Source: Anarhynchus alexandrinus (lineage: Eukaryota > Chordata > Aves > Charadriiformes > Charadriidae). From it: a stretch of DNA of 64,000 nt. The position numbers were made by a program, and so were the translations under genes. Each line of letters starts with the position of its first letter. Positions within the stretch are counted from its first letter, which is position 1. Positions 37,201-49,910 of the stretch are shown here, one piece after another. Where the stretch lies: NCBI GenBank assembly GCA_008711295.1, contig VUYV01000074.1, positions 3,452,797 to 3,516,796 on the forward strand. The letters are read 5' to 3'. A model generated the notes under the pieces. The model had not been told where the DNA came from, ran no database searches, and worked only from the letters and a program-made list of their open reading frames with translations.

Positions 37201-40200
37201 GAAATAGTACTTGGATCTGTTTTTCAGCCCTTTTCTAAGTTTGTGGTGGTGTTCCTTTCTGCATGTGATAAAAGTGGCCATGATATTGTATTTTATATTA
37301 CCTTTATGTCTCAATTAGGAACATCTACTTCATCATTTCAGAATGAATGACTAAGCAATAAGGCATAGGAAGCTTTACAAGATTATTAGCTCTTCTTTTT
37401 TTTATTGTATACACAATTGTTACTTTGGCTTGAGCAGTCAGTCTATATTTATTGTTGTACTTAAATTACTGTATTGTCCCAATACCCTACTTGTCAGTCA
37501 AGATCTCATTGTTTAGTTGCACAACCAGGCAACATTTTCTGACCCAAGAGATCACGTACCCGCTTGACTCTACACAAAGGGAGGGAAGACTCATACCAGC
37601 CTGAACTGTGTAGTTCCCCAAAGTAAGTACGTGCAACAGTGCAGGCTGCTTTGGGCATTGACCAATTTTTTTATATGTGTCTGCAGAGAACTTACAAGAG
37701 TGAGTGTGATTCCTGGCTTAGTTCTCATACTTTTAATGCAGGATGAATAAGTAATATGTCTAAGAATATGCACCTTGAAATCCATGTGTGAGGAAGCACG
37801 TAGAGGGCACCCTGAAATATGCAGCAAAGAAAAAAGGTGTGCCTCTGTGGCTCTTCAGCACCAGAAATAGAAAGTCTTCTCAGTTCTGCACAATCTCATT
37901 TCTAACAATTTTTTTTTCCTGTTCTTTCTTCCTATTCTGACCATGTGAGCTCCCATTGGGTACCACACTGCCAGACTGCCCTGGTAGCTGTAGACAAGGC
38001 AGATGAGACAGAGCAAAGAAAGCATAACTGAATTGCTCCCAGGGCAGGAGAAATGCTATACAAGGCCAACAGAGAGTCTGACCATCCTTATGAAATGCAG
38101 CAGGAGCTTCCTTTTTTGACAAGGCATCTGAATAAGGGCTGGGTTTCTCCCCGCACTGCATTCCCTGATGTTGCATGTCCTGTCTCTATAACAAGAGAAT
38201 TCACTATTCCCTGAAACTAGGGAAAGGAAAGAAGCTGAAGCTTCTTTCCTGAACTGGCAACTTGCTTTGTAGCCTAATTTAGAGGGAGGTGGTCAGAAAC
38301 TAGAGAGACTGGCACTGCTGCAAAACCCTAGATAGACCTTGATGTAGAAAAAGGGCTTTTTGCAATGCTCCGCGTAGTAGAGCCTTTTCCCTTTTAAGTT
38401 CACGTGCAGTCATGATGGCAGCAGTGACTTGTTCTGTCCAGCGTCAGTTTGTGATGGAATATAAATGTAGTTTTAAAAATACATATTGGGTTTAAATGCA
38501 GCTCAAAATGTCAGCATATTACTCTGTGGTCTTGCAACAGCAGTGTTCTAATAAAATCATAGCCCTTCAGCTTCTGGAAGGCAACACAGAGAATGATAAT
38601 CCTCTGGTACTGTAAGTTATATTTTCCCTTTACAGCTCTGGTAGATTTCTTGAGAGTGCAGTAATATCCAGGCAAAAACAATCTTAAACAAACCTGAACT
38701 CTGCCTAGGAAGGAATCCTGATGTTACCTACATTTGGTGCTTCCTCTCTCTAATTGTAACAGAATGCTTTGATGGTTGAAGGGTTTTTTTATGTGTGTGT
38801 GTGGCAAGAGGTGTTACATTCCTCTCCTCCATCCCCATTCAAGAAGCATGCTACAGCCATTTTAGTAAGAAGATAGTTCTACTCCAAAGATCTCCACAGG
38901 CCACCGAAGCACTTGTACGCATAGCTCAGCTACCATGGGGGATGGTGCACTCTGTCTGTCACCGTGCTGGAAGCCTTTATGGTGCCTCCATTGCATTCAC
39001 AGCGCATACTTGTGGATACCACCTCTCCCTCAGACCCTCCTCACGTACCTGACAGCAACACTAAAACAGTAGAACAGTTGTGTCACTCTTCATTGGCCTA
39101 GGGAAGGGTGCTGAAGATGACCAGATGAACAGGGTGGTTCCTTTATAAGGGCTGATGGGACAGACTGGGACACTAGCCTCAGAAAGAAAGACTGAATGTG
39201 GCGATATGATAGATGCTAACAAAATTATGGAGCATGGCACCATGGCTATTAACCACTGCCTCTGCCCAACCTTGAGACTCAAAAGTCCCCTCTCTTTCTG
39301 GTGCCTAATATCTTTGCAGTTTGTGCCATCTGCATCTTCCCTCTCAGCTGGCAGCAGCTCTCTTTCTCCAAACAAGCAGGCAGCTCTCTGATGATGTTGG
39401 TCAAGTCCTAGGGCAGTTTATACCTCATCCTGACTGTGTTAATTCCCTCTGTAAATCTTATGTGCTGTCTCCTGCTCTCTTTTCCCCATCTGCTTCAAAA
39501 AAGAGTGAGAATTTTCCAGTGTGGATTTGTTTCCTGCGTCTCTTCCATTCCCGCCCTCCTCTCCCTTTCCCCGAAAATGTTGCTCACCATCAGTGATGTG
39601 CAATGTGCACTCCAGTGTCTACCTGGAGTGAGCTGCCCTCAGAACCTAGACAAGCTTAAACTAGAGAGCTACCATTAATTGAGATGAAGGTTTTTCCATC
39701 CATGGGCCATCCAAAGTCACTGAGAGTCCGTTACAAATCCTCTCTTGGTTAGGTCTTTGGGTCAGACTCCTCACAGAGAAGGAAGGAACACTGAAAACCA
39801 GAAACTAAAACTTCTGTCTTCCACTGCAGGTTGCTGGAAAATGAGCTCTTTCTTGCCATCTGGTTATAAAAAGGCAAATGTGCAAGTCATGTAAATCACA
39901 TTAATAATTGTCTCTTATGTGAGATTGATATTGCAGCTGCACAAAGTAGATTTCTTATAATTTCCGTGGTTTCTTAGCAAGGAAAGTGCCGGATTCTCTC
40001 TCTTTATGTCTGTGTATTCAAAATGGATGCTTCTGCTTTAGCCTAACACAAGTTAGTGGATGCTGACTTAGCAAAATGTAAATATCACCTGTGGAGATCA
40101 ACTTGGGATCTGATGGTCTGATGCTCTAGGAGTCTATTAATTCTTCAGAAGTTTCTTTCCAACTCAAGTAATGTACAGGCAGTTTCTTATTGACATCCAA

Positions 40201-43200
40201 GCAGATGTTGTGAGGTTTCCATAGACATAACTTTGTTGGGCTTAGTTTGGTTCTTTCTTTGGGTGGTGTATGAAAATTAAACACAATAAGAGCTGGGTTA
40301 AATTTTTCAGATCTTAAAGCTGATTAATGTGAAAACAATTAAGTTTGTTTTCACAGAGGAAGGGAAAGAGTATTTTTAATCATTGCAGAAAACTTTGCAT
40401 TATTTCCAAAATTTGGAACTTGTGTTTCTTTTCCGTCAAAAATGATCACATTTAGAGAAAGTTATTGAAATTATTAGGCTAGTAAAAATCCTGTGAGCCT
40501 TTTCAATGATAGGGATATTTGCCTGTCACAGTAGATTCCAACTTTAACTTCCAATTTACTTTTTCCCTGTAGTTGCTTTAAGCACTCCTTGGACTTCTTC
40601 TCGCAGACTTTACTTTTATATCAACACCAGTTTATCCTGAGATTGCAGCATTTCTTTGTATAATGTCACTTCAGTTAAACACTTTGGAGTGCATCACTGA
40701 GGGAGTGCCATACGTGAAGGATTTGTGACAACTAAGATTGTAGTTAACTCATTTTAAATAGTTTATTTAACTTTGTTCAAAACATAAAAAGTATGTCTTT
40801 TTCTGCTGCTGGTATCGTTATGGTCTAAGTATCAGCTTTCTTCTGTGAAGGTAACAGACCTAGTGTTGATGAGTCAGGCTTCAGTAGGCCTATGCTGATT
40901 CACACTGGCTGAAGATCTGAGCAAATTCAAAGTCGTGTGGCATTCAGAGTTGGAGCAGGAACCTTAAATCAGAGGTCTTTTCCATCTGTAGCGTGTGGGT
41001 ATGGCAAGAGGGTTATCCATTGGAAGGCACATGCGGTATCGTAAAAAGATAAGTGCAGGTCAGTTCCTCTGTCTTGTGGGTGCTGTAGTTAGCAGAACTC
41101 CTGACTTGAATGCCATGCTGTCTTCTGGATCCAGATGAGTCAGGCAGACTGTCTGCTTCTGTCCCGAAAGAAAGGGAGTGTAATGTTTCCTTCCTTTCTT
41201 CAGAGGCCTTGCCTCCATCATCCTCAGTGAGGAAATACTGTCCCTTTGCCAGGCAGAAAAGGCAAGTCACCACACCAGCTTTTCCGCCTGGAACCAGTCC
41301 TGGAACTGGTGAGGCTGAAGCTCTGGTAAACCAGGAGGCATAAGTGATGCTTTCATTGCTCCTGAACAAGGTGGCAGCCAGCATGCCAGTGTCAGACACT
41401 TCCCTGGCTTTCTGCTTGCTTTCTGCCACATGGGCGACGTCTCTAATGTAACACTCACATCCTGTATGTATTAGTGTCTGTCTGTACGTGTAGGTACCCA
41501 GACGTGCGTTTGCCTTCCAGAATTCAACGCGTTCCCACACGCTGTCTGCCCAGTGCGCTCCGCGCCTGGGGCTGCGGGGATGTAGTGCAGCTCAGCTTAG
41601 TCTGCGACGGAGGAAGGTTAAACTGAGTCAGGTCATCCCGCTGTAAACTAGGAGTGCGCAAACAAGAAATACCACAGTCAGCTTAATGTAGGGTTAAGTT
41701 AACTTGACTATGACCAGGTGCTTTGACTGTAAGGCTGTGGGACGGAAGAGGGTCTTCCTGTTCTGTTTCCTGTTCCTTTCCTGTACGGCAGGGTTGTGAC
41801 CTGTATTTGGGACCACAGTGAGTGATAATCTAATCCTGTGTTTTGCTTAAAATTGCAGCACATCTCAGCTCAGGTGCAGTAATTCTCCAAAGCTCGGAAA
41901 CTAGGGATAATAAAATACCCCGTGGTCCCACTTCCTTGGATTTCATGAGTCCTTGCAAGCCTGATTACATGGGGCTTCCTACCTTGCTGTACATAATTTT
42001 GAATATTAAGGGTTTCCAAAGGTGCACGTGGCCACAGACAAACACAGACCAACACCCGGGTGCAACAAACCACCTTCATTCCCTTGCCATGGGGGTGGAA
42101 GAGAGCTTAGCTTCTAATGAGCACCTTGCTCCTCTTCTGCATCTGTCATGCAAGCATGATTGGCTTGTCACCTTCAGCTTTCTGCTCAGAGAAGTTAAAT
42201 CTATGCTGCCCATTAAAGCCCTTGTCCTTTAGTGGAGGCAAAGGAACCTATTCTGCCCTGCAAGTAATATTCCTATGAAGTACAGGAGCACTAGTGTGTG
42301 ACATAGGGCATAAACAAGCCCAGAATCAGATGTCGACCCCACACAGCGGCCATGGGCTAGGGCTTGCCCGCTGAATACATGGCAAAGAGGGGGCACAGTC
42401 ACAATAATTAATTTCTTGCCTCGGGGTGGAATAGCAGACTTCCTCCACTCACACGTATGCAGAGCCAACCCCTTTTCCAAAAGCCAGTGTGCTCACGTTA
42501 CACGGTGTTCAAAGGCCCTCGCTGTTCCCAGAATATTTCCTTAGCTCGTTTGTCCACTGAGGGGCACAAGGGAAAGCAATTACCGCGGCAAAGGTGGAAA
42601 ATGGAGGTAACGGTTCAATCTAATCACCACCCCACCATGGAGAAAGCTACATCTCTCCTAACCACAGAGGAGGTGTTCAGTGCTTCGGCTCAAGGCAAAT
42701 ATTTCCTCATCACTCAGCAGCAGTTAGGCAGGATGTGCCAAGGCCAGCCAGGTCTTGTAGCGTGAGGAAAACAAGAGCTGCATGGAACTGTCATCAGCAA
42801 CAAGAGTCCTAGAGTTTAGACTCAGCTCTTCTTGCTGCGCTGAAACAGATGACAGGCCACATTGCACGGCCACAGAGATTAAAGTTGAGCAGATTTGAGT
42901 GCAGAGCTCAAATGCTGGTTGTTGCATTTAACTCTTTGAAGATCATAAATGACACTTGTACCCCTCTTGCTAGAGTCCAGAAGGCACCAACAAGGAATCC
43001 CTTCCAGGGACAGGAGTGGGTGGTGCAGAGTCCCTTCTGCAGCCCTGATGGATGAAGTTCCTCTACAGCTGTAGCTGCGCTGAGCTGCTAACTCAGGGCA
43101 AAGAGGGGCAGCTTTCCATAACCCCCTTTCTCTTGGGATGAGTCCCTGTTTGTATGGAATCAGGGACCAGGCTGCTTTTGATGCCTACCAAAGTTTTTGC

Positions 43201-44889
43201 GTCTAGCTGACAGAAGGGTGATAAACCAGCCCCACTGATCTCACTCAGATCAGCTTTACCTCAAACTTGCTGTATTGATTCTCATGATGTTATTCCCTGT
43301 TTGCACTGAGGTCAGGGCACTGCGTGCTGGATTTATGTCATGAACAGGCATGGCGATTATTTTCCTCTAAGTGCTTGTGTTTGTAAAGCATTATGAGGTG
43401 GCAAGAGGGGTTTCTTAGGAGACAGTTGCTGTAGCCTGGAAGTGTTTTAACAAGATAAATGTTTTGACAGCTCCAACACACTACGGTTGAACTGTGATCA
43501 AACTCTTACCCTAGTTCCAATGGTGGGGATCTCGTGTGTCATTTGAATTATAAAGCTTCAACTAATGTCATGAGGAAAGTGAATGTACAGTGAGAGCCTG
43601 AGTTGACCTTAGAATAAAGATACGGACCTCCATCACTCCATTACTTTTAGTACAGCTTTTGCCTTCAGAACTGTAGGTCTGAAGGTTATCAATTCTTGCT
43701 TGCACTACTGTAGACAATCGCATCCGTTAATACTGTACCTGAACTGATCAGAACCCAAAGCAGAGCTTTGCTCAGACCGGTGTCCTGCGTGTAGAACTGT
43801 GTTTCTGCTGGCCAGCAGTAGTCAGGTTCTTTACTTTATCTCTGGATCAAGTCCAAAAAGTGGTATTTTATTAATGAATAAATTGCAACTTATGTCCAAT
43901 TTATGACTAAAAATTTGATGTAGAGGTTGCTGAAAGAAAATCATGCAAGTGAGCCTTCAAGAAACTTCAGGATAAAACATTGCTTCTCTGAAGCTTGATC
44001 TATAGATTTATGTACACTGATGCCAAACTGCACTCACATATAATGACTTTTAAGCACAGATGCTATATACTGGCTGTTGGTACCCCATATGCAATTTTCT
44101 CAGACATGTTTTAATTTTTAAGTCCCTAAGAAGTTATTAAAAAGATCTCAATAATTACACAAAGGAATTGTACAAGGAACAATTAAAAATGTCAGTTAGA
44201 TATTTGCTATATCAAATGTCAAGTCACATACTTTCGTTTAATGAAATCAGTTTCCAGTACAGTTCATAACATCATCAATGACCTAAACAGTGCACCTGAC
44301 AGCTTGCCTGCCATCTCGAGCTGTAAATCTGGGTAACTAATGGTATATCGAAGAAGAAAAGGTCAATAAATGCAGAAATGTGTGGAGAATCTAATCTTTC
44401 CCTGGCACTTGTTATTCCTCCCTTTTCGCTCTCCTTTCGTTTTATAATCTGTCACATTAAACTAGTCACGCTTGGCAAGAGCCTGATCAGGACAAGTTTC
44501 CGATAAAGCTGCATCGGTTCTTGCCATGCAGCATCAGATGGGCAAAGGCAGTACGTGACTGGAGATCTGGGAACATGCAAGGGGAAAACTCTGTTCTGGA
44601 AATGCAATTTAAGGAGGAGTCAAATACATGTAAATATATTAAATTTGAGAAAGAGATGGGCGAGACTACAGAAGATATTCATCTCTTCACGCACAATTAA
44701 AAAGGTTTTTGATGACTTTGGTTTTGTTTTGAACAAAACTGCTACTGTTGAGACCAGAAATGTCTTAGGCTTCTGAGCAGTAGACCTGGTAGTCTTTCCA
44801 TCTGCCAGTACATTTTTTCCCTGTAGTGTGCTTAACACTTTGCCCAGTCCAGAAAGAAATGACTCAGTCAAAAGGACTTCCTCCATCTC
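34269..44889. other. Long unique stretch, no gene recognised
   Basis: Over 10 kb without a supported gene. It contains the longest non-CR1 open frame of the window (41013-41540, minus, 175 codons). That frame has no motif, and its length is about what chance allows in 64 kb at this composition. A 47-base segment at 35549-35595 (plus) sits between an acceptor and a GTGAGT donor, but all three frames are open and uninformative. A small CpG-rich patch lies near 41540-41620. Confidence 0.5.
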
Positions 44890-45135
44890 CCTTGGGTAAT
44901 TATTCTACAGCCTATTAGATCTCCCTGTTAGAAAATGTTTCCAACATCATTTTCCCTGCGCTTACTTTTAAAGCATCATTCTATGACTAGATATTATCCT
45001 AAACAATGCTCTTCCATCATTAGTGTTTCCATTTCTTCTGTACTTGTGTATGGTTATCATATCCCCTCCAGCATTTCACTGGTGTTTAGTTGAGCTGCAG
45101 ATGTTTAATCTATTTAACCTTTCCTTGTATGCCAA
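44890..45135 (-). mobile_element. Ancient CR1/L3 LINE relic (3' part of ORF2)
   Basis: The antisense layout of the C-terminal ORF2 region is recognisable at DNA level: 'TTGGGTAATTATTCTACAGCC', later 'TGTATGGTTATCATATCCCC', then 'CTGCAGATGTTTAATC' and 'TATTTAACCTTTCCTTGTA'. These correspond to the CR1/L3 blocks for the segments that in the young CR1 read '[11 protein letters not shown]' and 'YEERL'. Orientation and order are consistent. The reading frame is destroyed. Confidence 0.75.
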
Positions 45136-45960
45136 GCATAGGACTGGCACCAGGATATTTATACACCATTAAACAAGGGTGGCGCCTGTTAAATGTAATT
45201 ACTTTCTTCTGATGCTTTCATGGTAGAGGTTGTGCTAGAGAACAAGGGCAGCTTCTATTCTAAACTACATGGAAAAGGTGCAACTGCTAAACAAGAATGA
45301 CTTATAAACAGACTATATATAGTAATATATTAATTTAGTATCCAGCCTTGATTTAAGTCCACAGGGGAAGCAGCTAAATTTAATCGATGCCGACCTCTCA
45401 AACAAAGATATTGCATGTATGTGTGCGCATGAGAAATTCCAACTAAACTGATGAATATTATCAGGTTTACTAGGATTCTGTATTTTAACTGTAAAGAATA
45501 TGCCTAAAACCACCAGAGTCTTTTAGACTGTGGGAAACATTGCGAATGTTACCACACTATGACTGGATGCATAATATTTGGGTTTCTTTGAACTTTAAGA
45601 TTAGCTCTGAATTTCTTGAATATACAAAACTCACTTCAGGGATAGTTGTATAATCACTGTATTGTATGTTACCCTAAATTGCTGATATTTACTGTCTACT
45701 TGAAGTCCAAGTATATTTTTTTGAGTTAAAGGTAGGGGATGATAGCTCTGTCTCTTATTAAAGTTGTAAACATTTAGCATTTACCTATCTTTGGTTGCTT
45801 ATAAATTTACTAAGCTTTAAATCTTTGGGTTGAAATTTTCTATGCCAACTCTGTCTGTTGGACACAACATGGTATGTGTATGTAAATGTTATGATCATTT
45901 CAGTGAATTTTTTTAGGCTTTTCTGAGAACAAGGAAACAGGAAAATGTGATATAAAAGTG

Positions 45961-46660
45961 CAAGAACAGTCATACCAGGTCAGAGCAGCCGTCTGTCTCG
46001 CTCAGGATACTCGCTCTGACAGTGGCCAGTACTGCAGGCATACTTGACGCTTCCTTCAAATATTCTCCCAGCCTCCAACGATTTGTGGCTGAGGGATTTT
46101 AGAACCAGACACAATATTTTGTACTTAATAGTCCTTAAGGGATTTTCCTTTGGTGACTTTGTTTTTGGATCTGTATAAGCTTTTGGCATCTAGAATATAA
46201 TTTGGTGAGGAGTTCCACTGTTTAAATACACGCTGGCTGAAAAGAGGTCCTTTCTGGTTTTTTTGAGGGTATTTCCTGTCATTTTCAATTGAAGATCCCA
46301 AGCTGTTATATTGGACTCAATCATTTTGAAGGCCAGCTTCTGCCAAACCCCTCTTGGTCCTCATTTTGGAATAAAAACAGTCAGCTCAGAGCCCCTTGCT
46401 ATGTAGGCAAATAGAAGTATTTAAGATTGTTTCTTCCCGTGTGCATCACTTCACATTTACTGACACTCAATGTCATCTGCCCTTTTTCTGGCCAGACACT
46501 CCATCTTGTCACATTCATCTGAAATTTTCCATAATCATTCCTTAGTACCATGAATATCTGATTATCGGTAGCAAACTGTCTTCTCACTATTGTCTTTCTT
46601 TTCTAGACCATTGCATAAAGCTTATTTTTCTCAAGTTAAACATTTCAGCAGTTTTCTTTG
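45961..46660 (-). mobile_element. Ancient CR1/L3 LINE relic (3' UTR to RT)
   Basis: A 700-base relic readable in element order from right to left. At 46430-46520 the minus strand encodes KGQMTLSVSKCEVMHTGRNN, matching the CR1 box that in the young copy reads [19 protein letters not shown]. At 46190-46290 the DNA resembles the 'GGAGTTCCAC...' C-terminal block. At 45961-46040 it resembles the L3-type 3' UTR ('CATACCAGGTCAGAGCAG...ACAGTGGCC'). It therefore spans late RT, the C-terminal region and part of the UTR. It is heavily mutated and inactive. Confidence 0.8.
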
Positions 46661-46703
46661 AGCAGCTCTAGCCACTTCATATAATAAAAAAGAGGAAGTG
46701 GGA

Positions 46704-46727
46704 GTCAGGATCGTCAGGATCGTCAGG
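46704..46727. repeat. 9-bp tandem repeat (GTCAGGATC)
   Basis: GTCAGGATC is repeated 2.7 times without mismatch. A minor local expansion at the right edge of the CR1/L3 relic. Confidence 0.85.
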
Positions 46728-49700
46728 AACACGCATATTGCTATGCCCATGAGCATCCCAAAATTTCATGGGTCATGTAAAAGGGAATGTAGCAGATGCT
46801 CAACAACAATGGTTAAGGAAACTAGGGATGTTCAGTTTCACTAAAAGATAAGTATCTTTTATTTATGTAACTGTAAAGGGCTGACTTTAGATACCAAGGG
46901 TCAGCAGATTTTGGCTAAAGAATTAAACAGCAGATCCAACACGGGCTGAAATTGAGAGTGAGGCTTGCTTAGGAATCAGTAGGGTGTCGTATCAGATGTG
47001 AAAATAATGTTCCTGGGCTAAGAATGAATAGGAACTAGTCCAGGAAAGCAATTAAGTGAATGTCTAACTGTACATGCTTGAGTAAATATTTTCACTGGGG
47101 ATACATATTCTGAAATTGAAAACCATACTTACATGCTTCGCTGGGCCCCTTGAGGAGTTGTATAGCTGTCTGTAAATATTGAACATACGTGAATTGTTTG
47201 AAATGTATGACCAATTTGAAAACAACCTATTTATCAGTGTGCTTCTGACTATCAGCCTTGACTGATTCTTAGTTGTTGGCTTCTTTTTCACACATCTCTC
47301 CCAGATTCCCAGTGAGCTGCAGACTTTTTGGGTCTTCTCTGGGATCTGGTTTGGTCCCCACTGAAGTTAATAAGTGGCAAAGTTCATCAAAAAAGTATCA
47401 GCAGGAATTTTCTTCTTTTTTTCCTTTCAAAATAATGTTTCTTAATCTTCTCCATTCCTTCCCCCTGTTCCTCTCCAGGACATCCGTTCCACACACCCCA
47501 CGGAATTTTGGCTTCTCATTTATATTTGGACGTAAAACAAATTTCAAAATGGTGGAATTTCTCACAGATCAGAAATTCCTTTTTCCAGATAGTACTACAT
47601 GAAAGGGTCCCAGTGGCTTCTGTGGCACTTGGCTTGCCTGCGTAGGATTGTTGGGCAGCGGTAGCAACACCTGGATGGAGGAGGAGGGACTGTAGGGCAG
47701 CACACCCACCACCTTGCCATGAGGTAAAGAACCCTCTGCCCCAGCGATGGTAACTGAGCCTCCTCTTCTCCCATCCTTTGTTAAATCTGCCCCAGAATAA
47801 TTGCTCCTTTGCTGAGTCAGTTTAACCTTTCCAGCTGTAAAGGTAGTGGATATCTTTGTTAGAGATGGGATTCTCAGAAGTTCCTAAGAGGCAGCTGTCA
47901 GCTCTCAGCAGCTTTCCCTGGGACATTTCAATCCCAGCCTGCCAGTAAGAGGGAATTTTGAAGTGTGCCAAGAGGCATTGTTCCTTCAGATGATAATTTT
48001 TCCCCAACATAAAAGAAAATAAAATAATAACAGAAGTAGGAGATTCCAGTTAGTAGAAAAGGAATGAGAATAGTCCTCACGTCTCCCTTTACATAGCCCC
48101 TGCAGCTATTATTTCACCTTTCAGTGTGTCGTTTTTGCGGTCCACTCTTCAGTTTCTTTATGATAAATTTCTTGGGAGAATAGAAGACAGAAAAATTTCA
48201 CTGAAGTGCAGTAGAAACAGGGATAAGGGGAGCCAGGAAGCTTGTTTTACATGGGATGAAAGAAATAGAATATAAATTATCCAAGAAGAAACGTGTAGGG
48301 TGGCAAGGCTCAGGCAGGGGGTGTCAGGGAGATCCTGAGGGAGTTCTGCTCCTCTGCTGCTGCTGTGTCCTTTCAATACCGATTGGGACTCTGCACACAC
48401 AGTATGTGAGTGTAGGTGGGACATAGGTCTTCGGTCTCCAAAGCACACATCTCCTCTAGTCATTTCCACAAGAATGAAGAATACATAACAAGCTACAATT
48501 CCGTTGTTTCTGACTTTTTGTTTTCCATAATAGAGGACAGACAAGGTTTACACTTACACAGACGAGAAAGGCACCAGAGCAAATTTTAAAGCACTTTTTT
48601 CCATAAATGACAACTACCTTTTCTTTGTTGGAAAACGGCAATTGAAAGAGGCCTAGCTGATCTGATTTGTTTACAGCACCCTTCGTCCTATGACAAAATC
48701 AGTCACAAAATGTTCTTACAGAAATTGAGTAGTCAGGAAGGAATGATAAAATACTGAGTAATGGACAAAAAAAGAAATATAATTATTTTCAATGTGTCTT
48801 AAGGGACAACAGCAGATACCTCAAGGTTCAGTGCTAAAATTTAACATGTTAAGTTATTGGAAGGTCGGACAAATGGGTAGCTTCCAGAGTTTTGCATATT
48901 TAACTTTATCTTATTTGGGTTAGTCATAGCTAGGGAAAACTATGATTAATTTCAGAGGGGTCCAACTCAATGGGGTCTCAATTCAGGGAGAAGGTTCTGA
49001 AGAACCAAGGTAATGCAAAAAATAGGCAGTAGAGATAATTGGAGAAGATTTAGTTGTGAGAAAAAAAGAATTCCTCAGCCTTGTGTCAGTAGTTACTCAC
49101 GAAGTACCACCACACAGAGGATCTTTGCTGGGCAATGTGTTCTAAACTCTGTTCTCTCAAGTCACTTAGTAACATGAGTCTCAGAAGATTTGGCTTTCTT
49201 CGTAGAGCCCTCTGGAGCCCAAGGAATCCCTTTTGCAGGGACTATAGTGTTCCTGACAGCCAGGTCCGTGCTGGCACCGTGCACGTTCCTTGCGCAGCCA
49301 CCCCGTGTGTAGGAGCCGTGGTGTCACTGCTGACACTCGGGTGTTTTTATTACACCTGGGGATTTAGCTGCCCCCCAAAACCTCAAAACTGTGTGTGACC
49401 AAGGACATACCATTCTCATTTCTGCCCTGGGTTGCTCAGCATTGCTATCTGTTTGGGGCATAAAGAAGTGCAGGCAGCAGCAGTGCGACCATCTGTTTAG
49501 CCAGAGAGATGGAGATAATAAGAGATTCCTCAGATTTTCTACCTCTCATATTGGGAACATAAACATTTTGACCTTCATGAGCATCTTTGTCAAAGCCACA
49601 GCAGCAGTTGGTGAAGGATCTTGCACAGCTCGGGTAGGGAAAAGGAAATTAATCCCCCACAGTAGCAACTTCCACGAGCATTAAGTCTGACTTTAAAAGT

Positions 49701-49812
49701 GCTCAGGGAAGAGAAATGAAGGCCGAAACCAAGGAAATTAGTCAGATTCATGGAGAAAGGAGCTGAAGGGTGGTGGAATGAAGGTATGTGCCTTTCAGAG
49801 CCATGAATTAAG
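46728..49812. other. Unique non-coding stretch
   Basis: No gene is recognised. A short fragment at 47353-47377 (CCCCACTGAAGTTAATAAGTGG) recalls the palindromic repeat core (CCATTGAAGTCAATGG). Confidence 0.5.
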
Positions 49813-49840
49813 AATCATAGAATCATAGAATCATAGAATG
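49813..49840 (-). repeat. CR1 3'-terminal octamer repeats
   Basis: Three and a half copies of AATCATAG (ATTCTATG on the element strand). This microsatellite-like terminus is thought to prime CR1 target-site reverse transcription and marks the exact 3' end of the element. Confidence 0.95.
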
Positions 49841-49910
49841 GTTTAGGTTGGAAAGGACCTTGAAGATCATCGAGTTCCAACCCCCCTGCCATAGGCAGGG
49901 ACACCTCCCA

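Noticed and set aside
41013..41540. 175-codon open frame on the minus strand, the longest outside CR1
   Set aside because: No motif or domain, no splice or start support, and overlapping frames are open on the other strand; the length is plausible by chance in 64 kb.
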